From contig NZ_NPJI01000067.1 of the NCBI RefSeq assembly GCF_002251435.1, positions 155,125-219,124 on the forward strand: 64,000 nt of DNA, read 5' to 3'. Source of the stretch: Prevotella sp. P2-180. Its GTDB lineage: Bacteria; Bacteroidota; Bacteroidia; Bacteroidales; Bacteroidaceae. Positions within the stretch are counted from its first letter, which is position 1. The number at the start of each line of letters is the position of its first letter. Below the pieces are notes generated by a model that did not search any database, was not told the origin of the DNA, and saw only the letters and a program-made list of their open reading frames with translations. Positions 54,173 to 63,580 of the stretch are shown here, piece by piece. The position numbers and the translations under genes are program-made.

Positions 54173-55297
54173 TTACTGTGGGTGTGTGATTTTGTATATC
54201 CATGCCTGTTCGAAGTGCTTGCTGCCTCTTCTGGCTTTTAGTTCCTTCAGTGCGCTGTCTTCAGTTTCATATTCTCCGTATACTACTCTCACCACCTTAT
54301 TATTTATATATGTTCGAGCTTTGTCATATCCTTCAGCCTTTAGTGTTTTCACGTAATTGTCTGCTCCCGATTTTGTCACTTGGCTTGCCATCACGATACA
54401 GTAAACCGGTTTCTTTTCAAAGAGAGTTTCCTTTTTTTGATTTTTCAAGGAGTCACGATTTTGTATCTTTTCATCGAGGGCTTTGTTTGCAACCAGGTTT
54501 CTTACCACCGAGTCCGCCACATTGTTTTGAGTCTTTGCCTTTTCGGTGTTTGGAGTGTCAAGGGTTGGTAATTTTGTCAGTATGCCAATCCCCATGTCGC
54601 TTACTAACACCTTGTTGTCGATGCTGTTTTCTACAGGTGTGCTTATTACGAAGAAAGCTATTATTGCAGCAGCTGCCACTGCTATGTTCCTTATCCACGA
54701 CACTTTTATACTGATGGTTTTTTCCATTTTGTCTTCGTCGCAGTCGTTGGATAATGTCGTGACATTTTCTTCTTGCGGGCGGTTTATAATGACCGGGCTT
54801 TCCGTCGTGTTGTCTTTTGATTTATCCATGACAGGCATTGAAATGCCGTTGTCAGCCACAGTCTCATCGCTTGTCGCTAGTTTGCTCACCATTACCGCCC
54901 CCAGTCCGTAAAGGTTGGGCGTTAGTATTCCGGCCTCACAAGGAGTGAAAACCAACTCTTCGGCGCCGTTGAGGGAAAGCACTCCGATATTCTTCAGTTC
55001 GTATTCCCCATTTTCCGACAGTTGTGCTTTTATGCATTCCACGTCGGCTGCAATGGCTCTTTGTGCTTCAGGGTAGCTGATGTCGTATGCTTCTACATAA
55101 GATTGTGCGAGCAGCGAGTCGTTGATATTTTTTAGATGGGGGTTAAAACCAAGTGTACGGATAGGTGGCAAGAACGAACCTTCGCTCTCGTCATATCTGG
55201 CCTCGACATGATGGGCCACAAAACCTCCGAAATTGGGTATTATGACACAGTCGTTGTCGAGCAGAAGAATCTCTATATGTCTGTCTAATTCAATCAC
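54173..55297 (-). CDS. CCDC81-type HU domain / membrane / SPOR protein (GTG start)
   Basis: 374 residues with a GTG start at 55297 (MIELDRHIEILLLDNDCVII). Residues 1-140 are the tandem HU-like CCDC81 domains found at the start of Bacteroidetes SPOR proteins (PNFGGFVAHHVEARYDESEG, LKNIGVLSLNGAEELVFTPC). A helix near 200-222 (NIAVAAAAIIAFFVISTPV) crosses the membrane, and the last ~75 residues are a SPOR domain (YCIVMASQVTKSGADNYVKT), which binds denuded peptidoglycan at division sites. So a cytoplasmic HU-like head is linked to a periplasmic peptidoglycan reader. The promoter ends 5 nt before the GTG. Confidence 0.85.
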   Translation of the reverse strand: MIELDRHIEILLLDNDCVIIPNFGGFVAHHVEARYDESEGSFLPPIRTLGFNPHLKNINDSLLAQSYVEAYDISYPEAQRAIAADVECIKAQLSENGEYELKNIGVLSLNGAEELVFTPCEAGILTPNLYGLGAVMVSKLATSDETVADNGISMPVMDKSKDNTTESPVIINRPQEENVTTLSNDCDEDKMEKTISIKVSWIRNIAVAAAAIIAFFVISTPVENSIDNKVLVSDMGIGILTKLPTLDTPNTEKAKTQNNVADSVVRNLVANKALDEKIQNRDSLKNQKKETLFEKKPVYCIVMASQVTKSGADNYVKTLKAEGYDKARTYINNKVVRVVYGEYETEDSALKELKARRGSKHFEQAWIYKITHPQ

Positions 55298-55302
55298 GAG
55301 TG

Positions 55303-55334
55303 CAAAATTACTCTATTTTTTCGAGAAAACCAAA
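55303..55334 (-). promoter_or_regulatory. Full-consensus promoter abutting the HU-SPOR start codon
   Basis: On the minus strand TTTG at 55334-55331, 20-bp spacer, TAATTTTG at 55310-55303; the GTG starts at 55297. Confidence 0.75.
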
Positions 55335-55396
55335 TAAAAATGGGTACAAAATGCCATAAAAACGGGAAAAAAGTTTCTTATGTCATTTTTATTTGC

Positions 55397-55404
55397 TACA
55401 TTTG
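55397..55404 (+). promoter_or_regulatory. -7 promoter element of rfbC
   Basis: TACATTTG with a weak TTTC 19 bp upstream; ATG at 55433. Confidence 0.6.
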
Positions 55405-55432
55405 CACGCAGAAATAGAATATAATTAAAAAA

Positions 55433-55978
55433 ATGGAGTATATTGAAACTGATATTAAAGACGTAATCATTGTTCAACCGAAAGTATTTAACGATGACCG
55501 TGGCTATTTTTTTGAGTCATGGAAAAAAGACGATTTTGAGAAACATGTAGGGCAGGTAGACTTTATCCAGGAGAATGAGTCAAAGTCAAGCTATGGTGTC
55601 TTGCGTGGCTTACATTATCAAAAAGGTGAGGCCTCTCAGGCAAAGTTGGTGAGGGTTGTCAAGGGTCGTGTAGTTGATGTAGCTGTCGACCTTCGTCGCG
55701 AAAGTCCTACGTTCGGTCATTATGTCATGGTTGAACTCAGTGACGAGAATAAGCGTCAGCTTTTTATTCCTCGCGGATTTGCCCATGGCTTTCTTGTGTT
55801 GAGCGACGAGGCCGTCTTTACATATAAGGTTGACAATGTCTATGCTCCAGCTGCCGAGGCCAGTATACGTTTTGACGATCCGGATATAAACATTGTCTGG
55901 CCCATTGACATGTCGGAGGTGAAGACCAGTCCAAAAGACATGAAAGGTGTCGCGTTAGCCGATGCCGAATGTTTTTAA
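55433..55978 (+). CDS. rfbC: dTDP-4-dehydrorhamnose 3,5-epimerase
   Basis: 181 residues. FNDDRGYFFESWKKDDFEKH near 22, FIQENESKSSYGVLRGLHYQ near 44 with the catalytic His, KVVKGRVVDVAVDLRRESPT type segment, IPRGFAHGFLVLSDEAVFTY near 110. Third step of dTDP-L-rhamnose synthesis. A lipoprotein gene follows after 16 bases. Confidence 0.96.
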   Translation: MEYIETDIKDVIIVQPKVFNDDRGYFFESWKKDDFEKHVGQVDFIQENESKSSYGVLRGLHYQKGEASQAKLVRVVKGRVVDVAVDLRRESPTFGHYVMVELSDENKRQLFIPRGFAHGFLVLSDEAVFTYKVDNVYAPAAEASIRFDDPDINIVWPIDMSEVKTSPKDMKGVALADAECF

Positions 55979-55994
55979 CATGAATTATCCTTAG

Positions 55995-56786
55995 ATGAAA
56001 ATAATAAATCTGATAGCATGTTTCTTTGTGTTGACGCTTGTTGCATGTCATAATAATGCCAAGCAACAGACACAGGCAACCGAAGATTTTGCCGCCAAGC
56101 AGAAGTTACAGGGTGTATGGATAGATAGCGAGACACAGGAAGTGAATTTCAAAATTTCCGGTGATACGATATTCTATCCAGACAGTACAAGTCAGCCTTC
56201 AACATTCAGGGTGGTGTCTGATACGCTCATTATTGGCAATCCACCTTCGCATTATCCAGTGGCGAAGTTGTCAAACAATGTCTTTGTGTTCAAGAATCAG
56301 AACGGCGAAGAAGTGAAGCTGGTAAAGAGCGATTCACCCGACGATGATATTGCTTTTGAGAAACCCACGGCCGTGGTGGAGGTGGTAAACAAGATAATAA
56401 AGAAAGACACGGTGATTAATTATGGTAGCGAGCGTTATCATTGTTATGTCACGGTTAATCCCACGAGGTATAAGGTTTTTCGACGCACATTCAACGATGA
56501 TGGCTTAGCTGTGAATAATGTATATTTTGACAACATTATCCATATCTGTGTTTATAATGGTGCAGAAAAGTTATATTCCAGCGATTTGAAGAAGCAGATG
56601 TATGAGAAGTTTGTGCCGAAGGATTTTCTTGAGCAGTCAGTGTTGGGCGATGTGAGGGTATGGAAAATAGACAGTCATGGCGTCCATTTTGAAACTATAA
56701 TCGGCATTCCCGGTGAAGCTACCAACTACATTCTCGACACCCGGGTGTCGCTGGATGGGAAGATGAGAATAGGGGAAATGAGGTAA
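55995..56786 (+). CDS. Lipoprotein, DUF4738-like
   Basis: 263 residues. Signal peptide with lipobox (VLTLVACHN). An N-terminal beta part (LQGVWIDSETQEVNFKISGD) and a C-terminal part (YHCYVTVNPTRYKVFRRTFN, NNVYFDNIIHICVYNGAEKL) match my memory of DUF4738, a Bacteroidetes lipoprotein family of unknown role. Probably cotranscribed with rfbC; ends at a hairpin shared with trpA. Confidence 0.65.
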   Translation: MKIINLIACFFVLTLVACHNNAKQQTQATEDFAAKQKLQGVWIDSETQEVNFKISGDTIFYPDSTSQPSTFRVVSDTLIIGNPPSHYPVAKLSNNVFVFKNQNGEEVKLVKSDSPDDDIAFEKPTAVVEVVNKIIKKDTVINYGSERYHCYVTVNPTRYKVFRRTFNDDGLAVNNVYFDNIIHICVYNGAEKLYSSDLKKQMYEKFVPKDFLEQSVLGDVRVWKIDSHGVHFETIIGIPGEATNYILDTRVSLDGKMRIGEMR

Positions 56787-56787
56787 A

Positions 56788-56815
56788 TTGAAGGTTGAAA
56801 ATTTTCAACCTTCAA
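56788..56815. terminator. Bidirectional hairpin between the lipoprotein gene and trpA
   Basis: TTGAAGGTTGAAAA (56788-56801) is directly followed by its exact reverse complement (56802-56815), between convergent genes. Confidence 0.7.
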
Positions 56816-56818
56816 CTT

Positions 56819-57595
56819 TCAATTTTCCAATGCCTTGAATAGCTTGTCCAATGCCTCGTCGGCATTTTTGCTTTCTTTGAGCAGGGAGACAAACTTGCTG
56901 CCGATGATTGCTCCGGCGGCATTTGCCTGGGCACTTTCAAGGGTTTGCTTGTTGCTGATGCCAAATCCAATCATTCTCGGATTCCGCAGGTTCATCGAGT
57001 TGATGCGGCGGAAATATTCCTGCTTCTGCTCGTCGAAACTCTTCTGGGCACCGGTAGTGGCAGCCGACGATACCATATAGATGAAACCATCGGTATGCTC
57101 GTCGATAAATCTTATCCTCTCCTCGCTTGTTTCTGGAGTGATCAGCATTGTCACCCTTATGTCATACTTGTCGGCCACGGGCTTGATGTTGTTCTGATAG
57201 TCCTTGAAGGGCAGGTCGGGAATAATCACACCTGAAACACCACTCTCAACACATTGTCTGAAAAACTCTTCGTATCCGTAGTTCATGATGGGGTTGAGGT
57301 ATCCCATGAGAATCAGCGGTATGCTTACTTCAGCCTTTATGGCCTCAAGCTGCGAGAACAGTATCCTCAGCGACATGCCGTTGCGGAGCGATGTGGTGGC
57401 AGCGTCCTGTATTACAGGTCCGTCGGCCATTGGGTCGCTAAATGGAATGCCTACTTCAATGAAGTCAATGCCCCGTCGTTCCATTGTCTTTATCACTTCG
57501 CCGGTATTGTCCAGTTTTGGACATCCGGCGCAAAAATACAGCGACAATAGCTTTTTGTTGTCGCGATTGGCGAATAGTTCGTTTATCTTGTTCAT
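56819..57595 (-). CDS. trpA: Tryptophan synthase alpha subunit
   Basis: 258 residues. Catalytic Glu in [20 protein letters not shown] near 45-65 and Asp a few residues later, [30 protein letters not shown] and [20 protein letters not shown]. Splits indole-3-glycerol phosphate. Last gene of the trp operon. Confidence 0.97.
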   Translation of the reverse strand: MNKINELFANRDNKKLLSLYFCAGCPKLDNTGEVIKTMERRGIDFIEVGIPFSDPMADGPVIQDAATTSLRNGMSLRILFSQLEAIKAEVSIPLILMGYLNPIMNYGYEEFFRQCVESGVSGVIIPDLPFKDYQNNIKPVADKYDIRVTMLITPETSEERIRFIDEHTDGFIYMVSSAATTGAQKSFDEQKQEYFRRINSMNLRNPRMIGFGISNKQTLESAQANAAGAIIGSKFVSLLKESKNADEALDKLFKALEN

Positions 57596-57612
57596 AATCT
57601 TTTTTTTATACC

Positions 57613-58236
57613 TTAATGTTGTTTTACCTTTGCAATGAATGTCGACAGCCTCTCCACGTCCTTTAGTCCCGGTGAAACCTCAAATTTGGAGTTGAGGTCT
57701 ATGCCAGCCATCATCGGATGGTTGAAGGCCATTATGTTTTCCACGTCGTCAGGACCTATGCCTCCACTCAGCAGAAAAGGCGTGTCACCCTTGTAGTTGT
57801 GTAGCACCGACCATTCAAACTGTTTTCCGCTTCCACCCACCGACTTACATTTTGTGTCGAACAGCAGGTAGTCCACCTCGTGGTCATACATCTCCGTCAG
57901 CTTAATGTCCTCGGTCTGCGACACGCTAATTGCCTTAACAAACGTTTTGCCGTGTAGTCTTTGCCTCAGTTCTCTTATTGTGTCCACATCCTCAGAGCCG
58001 TGTAGTTGGATAATGTCAAGACTGTAAATGTCTGCTTTTTTCACAATCTTTTCGGGTGTTTCGTTCACGAACACCCCCACTTTTTTCACGCCTTTAGGAA
58101 TAGCCATTGCCGTTTCGGGATTGTCGACGTATCTTGCCGATTTTTGCCAGAATATCATGCCCATCCAGTCCATTCCAGCCTTTCCGGCATCTCTGATGTT
58201 GTCCACATCCCTCATTCCGCATACTTTTATTATCAT
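57613..58236 (-). CDS. trpF: Phosphoribosylanthranilate isomerase
   Basis: 207 residues. [20 protein letters not shown] at the start with the catalytic Cys, [60 protein letters not shown]. Separate from TrpC, as in most Bacteroidetes. Confidence 0.96.
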   Translation of the reverse strand: MIIKVCGMRDVDNIRDAGKAGMDWMGMIFWQKSARYVDNPETAMAIPKGVKKVGVFVNETPEKIVKKADIYSLDIIQLHGSEDVDTIRELRQRLHGKTFVKAISVSQTEDIKLTEMYDHEVDYLLFDTKCKSVGGSGKQFEWSVLHNYKGDTPFLLSGGIGPDDVENIMAFNHPMMAGIDLNSKFEVSPGLKDVERLSTFIAKVKQH

Positions 58237-58261
58237 ATCATTCTTGCAAAAGTAGAGTCCT

Positions 58262-58339
58262 TTAATTTTTTTAATTGTTTAATTCTATAATTGTTTAATT
58301 GCTGAGTTGTTTAATTTTTAATTTTTAATTTTTAATTCT
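58262..58339. repeat. TTTAATT-rich tract between trpC and trpF
   Basis: About ten imperfect TTTAATT/TTTTTAATT units with a GCTGAG interruption. Slippage-prone low-complexity spacer inside the trp operon; no hairpin of note. Confidence 0.7.
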
Positions 58340-59131
58340 TTAATTTTTTAATTTTCCCCCAAACCTCCCCAACGCCTCTCCAGGATTGTCCTCTTTCATG
58401 AAGCACTCTCCGATGAGAAATCCGTTGAAGCCCGCTTGTTGCAGCTGTTTGATGATGTCAGGATTTGATATACCGCTTTCGCTCACCTTCACAGCTTCTG
58501 CAGGCAGTTTGGAGGCAAGTCGCAGCGAGTTGTCCACGGAAGTGATGAAGGTGCCGAGGTTGCGGTTGTTTATTCCGCAGAGGTCTGGTTCCAGGTCGGC
58601 ATACTCCAGTTCCTCCTCGCCGTGCATTTCCAACAACACCTCAAGCTGAAGCTCGTGGGCTATGGAAAGAAGCTGTTTGCACTCCTGCTTCGTCAGTTCA
58701 GCGGCTATGAGCAGTGCGGCTGAAGCACCGCAAAGCCTTGCCTGAAACAACTGATACTCGTCAATCACGAAGTTCTTGTACAGTATAGGGATATCCACTC
58801 CCGACTTTCTCGCGGTGGTTATAAACTCGTCCTTTCCTCCAAAATACTTCTCGTCGGTGAGTATGCTGATAGCCGCAGCCCCGTTTTGCTGGTAAGACAG
58901 AGGAATGACATCAGGTTGTCCTTCCTGTTTTATCCATCCCTTCGACGGCGACTTTCTTTTAAACTCAGCAATGATGCCCGTTTTTGACTGTCTGATGGCC
59001 TTTTTCATCGAAGGCACATATCCTCCAAGCATATCCTCCACCTGTTTGTGAAGGTCCTTCTCAGGCAGGATCTGCTTAAACAGTTCCACTTCCTTCCTCT
59101 TGTGAGCAACAATTTCTTCCAGTATGTCCAT
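58340..59131 (-). CDS. trpC: Indole-3-glycerol phosphate synthase
   Basis: 263 residues. IIAEFKRKSPSKGWIKQEGQ near 53 with catalytic Lys, AISILTDEKYFGGKDEFITT, PILYKNFVIDEYQLFQARLC, GINNRNLGTF near 180 and VSESGISNPDIIKQLQQAGF. Ring-closing step of tryptophan synthesis. Confidence 0.97.
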   Translation of the reverse strand: MDILEEIVAHKRKEVELFKQILPEKDLHKQVEDMLGGYVPSMKKAIRQSKTGIIAEFKRKSPSKGWIKQEGQPDVIPLSYQQNGAAAISILTDEKYFGGKDEFITTARKSGVDIPILYKNFVIDEYQLFQARLCGASAALLIAAELTKQECKQLLSIAHELQLEVLLEMHGEEELEYADLEPDLCGINNRNLGTFITSVDNSLRLASKLPAEAVKVSESGISNPDIIKQLQQAGFNGFLIGECFMKEDNPGEALGRFGGKLKN

Positions 59132-59153
59132 AATGTCAAGAGCTATAGAAACT

Positions 59154-60161
59154 TTACGAGTTTAGTTCTACAAATTTCTTGAATGTATCGAGAGCCTTTC
59201 CGCTGTCTATCGACTCGCGTGCAATGTCTATACATTCCTCAATGTCCTTCTTTCCCTTCTCGAGCACCTGTATGGCGAATGCAGCGTTAGCGAGCACCAC
59301 GTTCTTTTGTGCCGGCAGTGCAGTGTTAGCCAGTACTGCGTCGAATATCTCCTTTGCTTCCTGTTCGTTGGCGCCAGCTCGTAGTTCCTCCGGTTTTATT
59401 ATGGTGAATCCGAGGTCAGACGGTTTGAATATGCGCTCATAGTTGTTTGTGGTCACCTTGAAGTCTCCGGTGAGCGATATCTCGTCGTATCCGTCGATGC
59501 TGTTAACTATACCGTAGTCGAGACCTATTTTCTGATACACGTTGTTGTAAAGTCTCATTTGGTCGAGGTTAGCCACGCCGAGCAGCTGGCATTGCGGTTT
59601 CGACGGGTTGACGATAGGTCCGAGCAGGTTGAAGCATGTAGGGAATTGCAGTGCCTTTCTTATAGGTCCGACAAACTTCATTGCCTTGGCGAAGAGTTGT
59701 GCGTGGAGGTATACGATGCCACACTCGTTGATGCAGCGGTTGAGGCGGTCGATGTCGTCGGTGAATTTCACGCCGTGGTTTGCTATCACGTTCGACGCCC
59801 CGCTTGTGCTTGTGGCAGCGTAGTTACCGTGTTTGGCCACCTTGTATCCGGCTCCGGCTATTACGAAGCACGAAGTGGTTGAGATGTTGAATGTGTTTTT
59901 GCGGTCGCCTCCAGTTCCCACCACGTCGATGTATCTGTCGCAGTCCAGTGGCACCGGCACTCCCGTCTCGAGTATTCCGTCGCGGAATCCCAGCAGTTCG
60001 TCCACTGTGATGCCTCTCATCTGCAGTGCAGTGAGCAGGGCGGTTATCTGTTCGTTAGGGTATTCGCTACGTGTTATTCCCACGAGTATGTCTCTTGTTT
60101 CCTCCCTTGTCAGTTCCTCGTGATTCAACATTCTGTTGAGTATATCTTTCATTGTCTGCAT
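59154..60161 (-). CDS. trpD: Anthranilate phosphoribosyltransferase
   Basis: 335 residues. DVVGTGGDRKNTFNISTTSC near 84, KHGNYAATSTSGASNVIANH near 113 and FNLLGPIVNPSKPQCQLLGV. An internal ATG at residue 4 (MKDILN) is an alternative start. Not fused to trpG, which is a separate gene 58 bases upstream. Confidence 0.97.
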   Translation of the reverse strand: MQTMKDILNRMLNHEELTREETRDILVGITRSEYPNEQITALLTALQMRGITVDELLGFRDGILETGVPVPLDCDRYIDVVGTGGDRKNTFNISTTSCFVIAGAGYKVAKHGNYAATSTSGASNVIANHGVKFTDDIDRLNRCINECGIVYLHAQLFAKAMKFVGPIRKALQFPTCFNLLGPIVNPSKPQCQLLGVANLDQMRLYNNVYQKIGLDYGIVNSIDGYDEISLTGDFKVTTNNYERIFKPSDLGFTIIKPEELRAGANEQEAKEIFDAVLANTALPAQKNVVLANAAFAIQVLEKGKKDIEECIDIARESIDSGKALDTFKKFVELNS

Positions 60162-60219
60162 AACGAAAAAAATTTTCGATTAAAATTTTAAAGATTAAAA
60201 AATCAGAGATTTTAAAGAT

Positions 60220-60783
60220 TTAGTTGTTGATGAAGTTCTTCACTATGGTCTTGCCTTCAGGAGTCAGCACCGATTCCGGGTGAAACTGTATTCCGTGTAT
60301 GTCGTAGTGTTTATGACGAAGTGCCATGATCTGTCCTTCGTCGCTCACGGCAGTCACTTCAAGGCATGTAGGGAAGTTCTCGCGGCTCACCACCCAAGAG
60401 TGATACCTTCCCATGGTGATGCGCTTTGGCATACCCTTGAACAGGTAGTCGTTAGAAAACTGCGTCCCTTCTGTTGCTACTCCATGAAACACGTCAGAGA
60501 GGTTTTCCAGTTCTCCTCCGAACACCTCGCCTATTGCTTGGTGTCCAAGACACACTCCCAGTATAGGTTTCTTTCCCTTGTAGGCCTTAATCACGTCGAG
60601 CAGCAGGCCTGCCTCCGAAGGAATGCCGGGACCAGGGCTCAACACTATCTTGTCGTAGGGCTCGAGCTGGTTGAGCGTGAATTGGTCGTTGCGTATCACC
60701 GTCACGTCGGCACCAATTTCCTTTATCAGGTGACTCAGATTATAAGTAAACGAGTCGTAATTGTCAATGATAACTATTTTCAT
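60220..60783 (-). CDS. trpG: Anthranilate synthase glutaminase component
   Basis: 187 residues. IIDNYDSFTYNLSHLIKEIG, LSPGPGIPSEAGLL near 49, GVCLGHQAIGEVFGGELENL near 77 with nucleophile Cys, GIQFHPESVLTPEG near 165. Partner of TrpE; may also serve p-aminobenzoate synthesis. Confidence 0.95.
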   Translation of the reverse strand: MKIVIIDNYDSFTYNLSHLIKEIGADVTVIRNDQFTLNQLEPYDKIVLSPGPGIPSEAGLLLDVIKAYKGKKPILGVCLGHQAIGEVFGGELENLSDVFHGVATEGTQFSNDYLFKGMPKRITMGRYHSWVVSRENFPTCLEVTAVSDEGQIMALRHKHYDIHGIQFHPESVLTPEGKTIVKNFINN

Positions 60784-60798
60784 AATTATATTCTCCTA

Positions 60799-62190
60799 TT
60801 ACATTTTTTCAGCCATTAGTATTGCCCTGCGCAGTGCCCCGAGCTTGTTGTTCACCTCCTGCAGTTCATATTCCTCGTCGCTCTTGGCCACTATACCGCC
60901 TCCGGCCTGGAACCATAGCTCTCCGTTTCTCGACACAAAAGTCCTGATGGTGATGGCCTGGTTGAGCGAACCGTTCAGTCCGATGAATCCGATGCAGCCA
61001 CCGTATGCACCTCTGTTGTGAGGTTCTATTTCGCTTATGAGCTGCATTGCCCTCACCTTTGGCGCTCCTGACAGTGTGCCGGCAGGGAAGGTGTCGATGA
61101 ACGCCTTTATTGGGTCGGCACCCTCGTCGAGAGTACCGCTCACTCTTGACACCAAGTGCACCACGTGGGAGTAGTACTGCAGGTCTTTGTAGAAGTCCAC
61201 CTTCACGTCGTGGCAGTTTCGGCTGAGGTCGTTGCGTGCCAGGTCCACGAGCATCACGTGTTCAGCGTTTTCCTTTGCGTCGTTTCTCAGATATTCCGCA
61301 GCCTTTCTGTCAGCCTCTGCGTCGCCGGTGCGCTTTGTCGTTCCTGCAATGGGGTCAATGTAAGCCTTGCGTCCTTCAATGCGGCAGTGGGTCTCAGGCG
61401 ACGAGCCGAAGATGCGGAAGCCGCCGAAGTCGAAGTAGAAGAGGTAGGGTGAGGGGTTTATCGATCTTAGCGCCCTGTAGAGCTTGAAGTCGTCGCCTTC
61501 ATATTTTTGTATGAATCTTCTTGCAATCACAATCTGGAACACGTCGCCCCTGAGGCAGTGTTTTATGCCTTGGCGTATGTTTGCCTTGTGCTCCTCGTCG
61601 GTCAGTGGCGATGTGGTCTCGCCGGTAGGGTGGAAGTCGTAGGCATGCACGTTAGCCTTGTTCATCTGTCGGTAGATGTCGTCCAGCGCGCTCTCTTCCC
61701 CGAGGGTTACAATGGTGAGTTTATTGTTGAAATGGTCAAACACTATGATGTCCCTGTAGAGTATGTACATCATGTCGGGCGCGTCGTTTTTCTCCATTGT
61801 GGTGTCCTTCACCGCTATGTCTTCAAAATACCTCACGGCATTGAAGGCAGTATATCCGTAAAGTCCACAATATGAAGCATATTCGCCTTCCACCTTAAAG
61901 CGGGAGATGAAGGCGTTGATAGCCTTGTCCGACTTGTAGTCCTTGTTCACTTCGTGCCTTGTGGTCTCACCGTTAGGGAAGTTGCATATAGCTTCCCCAT
62001 GGCTGATTGCCACCGACGCTATAGGGTTTATGCCGATAAACGAGTGGCTGTTGTTCGAGTCGTGATAGTCAGAACTCTCCATCAGCGCGCTCTGTGGATA
62101 AATGTCCCTCAGTCTCATGTAAATGCCCACAGGCGTATATAGGTCGGCAAGCAGTGTCCGGCTTGCGGTAGTGTATTTAAAAGTTTCCAT
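60799..62190 (-). CDS. trpE: Anthranilate synthase component I
   Basis: 463 residues. The feedback-inhibition site is visible as SALMESSDYH near 34 (usual LLES). C-terminal chorismate-binding domain: GDVFQIVIARRFIQKYEGDD near 215, FGSSPETHCRIEGRKAYIDP near 260, IAGTTKRTGDAEAD, EHVMLVDLARNDLSR and PAGTLSGAPKVRAMQLI. Overlaps the end of trpB by 14 bases. Confidence 0.96.
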   Translation of the reverse strand: METFKYTTASRTLLADLYTPVGIYMRLRDIYPQSALMESSDYHDSNNSHSFIGINPIASVAISHGEAICNFPNGETTRHEVNKDYKSDKAINAFISRFKVEGEYASYCGLYGYTAFNAVRYFEDIAVKDTTMEKNDAPDMMYILYRDIIVFDHFNNKLTIVTLGEESALDDIYRQMNKANVHAYDFHPTGETTSPLTDEEHKANIRQGIKHCLRGDVFQIVIARRFIQKYEGDDFKLYRALRSINPSPYLFYFDFGGFRIFGSSPETHCRIEGRKAYIDPIAGTTKRTGDAEADRKAAEYLRNDAKENAEHVMLVDLARNDLSRNCHDVKVDFYKDLQYYSHVVHLVSRVSGTLDEGADPIKAFIDTFPAGTLSGAPKVRAMQLISEIEPHNRGAYGGCIGFIGLNGSLNQAITIRTFVSRNGELWFQAGGGIVAKSDEEYELQEVNNKLGALRRAILMAEKM

Positions 62191-63385
62191 ATTCTCCAGC
62201 CATATCCTTGTTAGACAAATAAGTTTCCACGTCCTTGTCGCCCCTTCCGCTCACGGTGAGCACCACTATGTCGTCGGGCTTGAAGTTCATCTTTGGCAGC
62301 ACTCCGAGAGCGTGTGCGCTTTCCAGAGCCGGTATTATGCCTTCAGTGCGTGTCAGCTCGTATGCGGCCTTCACAGCCTCGTTATCATTAATGCTGTATA
62401 CCGTGGCCCTGTGTTGCGAGGCTATGTTGGCGTGCATGGGTCCGATGCCGGGGTAGTCGAGTCCAGCCGAAAGGCTTTCCGCCTCCACTATCTGTCCGTC
62501 GGGAGTCTGCATCACCAAGGTCTTCGAGCCGTGTAGTATTCCCAGTCGTCCGGCGTGTATGGTGGCAGCCGTGTGTCCGGTGTCGGCACCCTTTCCTCCA
62601 GCCTCAGCCAGCACGATTTTCACCCTCTCGTCGTCGATGTAGTGGTAGATGGTTCCCGCGGCGTTAGATCCGCCACCCACGCAGGCTATCAGGTAGTCGG
62701 GATAGTCGCGTCCAATTTTTTCCTGCAGCTGTTCCTTTATCTCTTTCGATATAATGCTTTGGAGCCTTGCCACGAGGTCGGGGTAGGGGTGAGGTCCCAC
62801 TGTCGAGCCAATGATGTAGAACGTGTCTGAGGGGTGGCAGCACCAGTCGCGTATGGCCTCGTTGGTGGCGTCTTTCAGTGTCCAGTTGCCGGTTTTCACA
62901 GGTCTCACCTCTGCACCCAGCATTTTCATCCTTTCCACGTTGGTGTGTTGTCTTTCCACGTCGAGTGCTCCTTGGTACACCACGCATGGCATGTCCATCA
63001 GTGCGCACACCGTGGCGGTAGCCACACCGTGTTGTCCGGCACCTGTTTCGGCAATTATTCGTTTCTTGCCCATTTTCTTTGCCAGCAGAATCTGTCCGAT
63101 GGTGTTGTTAATCTTGTGGGCACCAGTGTGGTTCAGGTCTTCCCTTTTCAGATATAGCTTGCATCCGTATCTCTCGCTCATTCTCTTTGCGAGGTAAAGT
63201 GGCGACGGGCGTCCCACATAGTCTCTCAGCAGCGACATATACTCTTCTTGGAATTCCTTTGACTCGAGTATCGGCAGATACTGTTCCTTAAGTTTTTCCA
63301 CGGTAGCATAGAGTATTTCTGGCACGTAAGCGCCTCCAAACTCGCCGTAGTATCCTTTTTCGTCTACTAAAAATGTTTTTTTCAT
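62177..63385 (-). CDS. trpB: Tryptophan synthase beta subunit
   Basis: 402 residues. PLP lysine in HTGAHKINNTIGQILLAKKM near 82, ETGAGQHGVATATVCALMDM near 109, VGGGSNAAGTIYHYID near 232 and EGIIPALESAHALG near 348. First structural gene of trpB-E-G-D-C-F-A, the usual Bacteroidetes order with trpB first and trpA last. Confidence 0.97.
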   Translation of the reverse strand: MKKTFLVDEKGYYGEFGGAYVPEILYATVEKLKEQYLPILESKEFQEEYMSLLRDYVGRPSPLYLAKRMSERYGCKLYLKREDLNHTGAHKINNTIGQILLAKKMGKKRIIAETGAGQHGVATATVCALMDMPCVVYQGALDVERQHTNVERMKMLGAEVRPVKTGNWTLKDATNEAIRDWCCHPSDTFYIIGSTVGPHPYPDLVARLQSIISKEIKEQLQEKIGRDYPDYLIACVGGGSNAAGTIYHYIDDERVKIVLAEAGGKGADTGHTAATIHAGRLGILHGSKTLVMQTPDGQIVEAESLSAGLDYPGIGPMHANIASQHRATVYSINDNEAVKAAYELTRTEGIIPALESAHALGVLPKMNFKPDDIVVLTVSGRGDKDVETYLSNKDMAGEYGNF

Positions 63386-63420
63386 TGTCTTTATCTTTGT
63401 TTTTGTTCCTTGTCTTGGTT

Positions 63421-63454
63421 AAAAAAAATAGGCTCACCGCGTTAACGATGAGCC
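63421..63454 (-). terminator. trp attenuator hairpin
   Basis: On the minus strand GGCTCATCG (63454-63446) pairs with CGGTGAGCC (63439-63431) across TTAACG, followed by TA and eight Ts (63428-63421). It lies 45 bases after the leader peptide stop and 36 bases before trpB. Confidence 0.88.
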
Positions 63455-63498
63455 TTTGTCCTTCTATGTTGAACGATACACAGCTTCGTATCCCGCGA

Positions 63499-63558
63499 TT
63501 ATTTGAATCTCGAGTTACGCCACCACCATGTATTGTTGTTATGTCTGTTCATAATCAT
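63499..63558 (-). CDS. trpL: trp leader peptide with three tandem Trp codons
   Basis: Reads MIMNRHNNNTWWWRNSRFK then TAA, 19 residues (17 from the second ATG at 63552). Three consecutive TGG codons stand in a short peptide just ahead of a terminator hairpin and trpB. Stalling at these codons when tryptophanyl-tRNA is scarce should change folding of the leader and let transcription pass the terminator. The intervening leader holds GATAC/GTATC pairing sequences (around 63473-63490) that could form part of the competing structure. The peptide is too short to have another role. Confidence 0.88.
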   Translation of the reverse strand: MIMNRHNNNTWWWRNSRFK

Positions 63559-63580
63559 TTTTATTTTTTGTTTGACGCTG

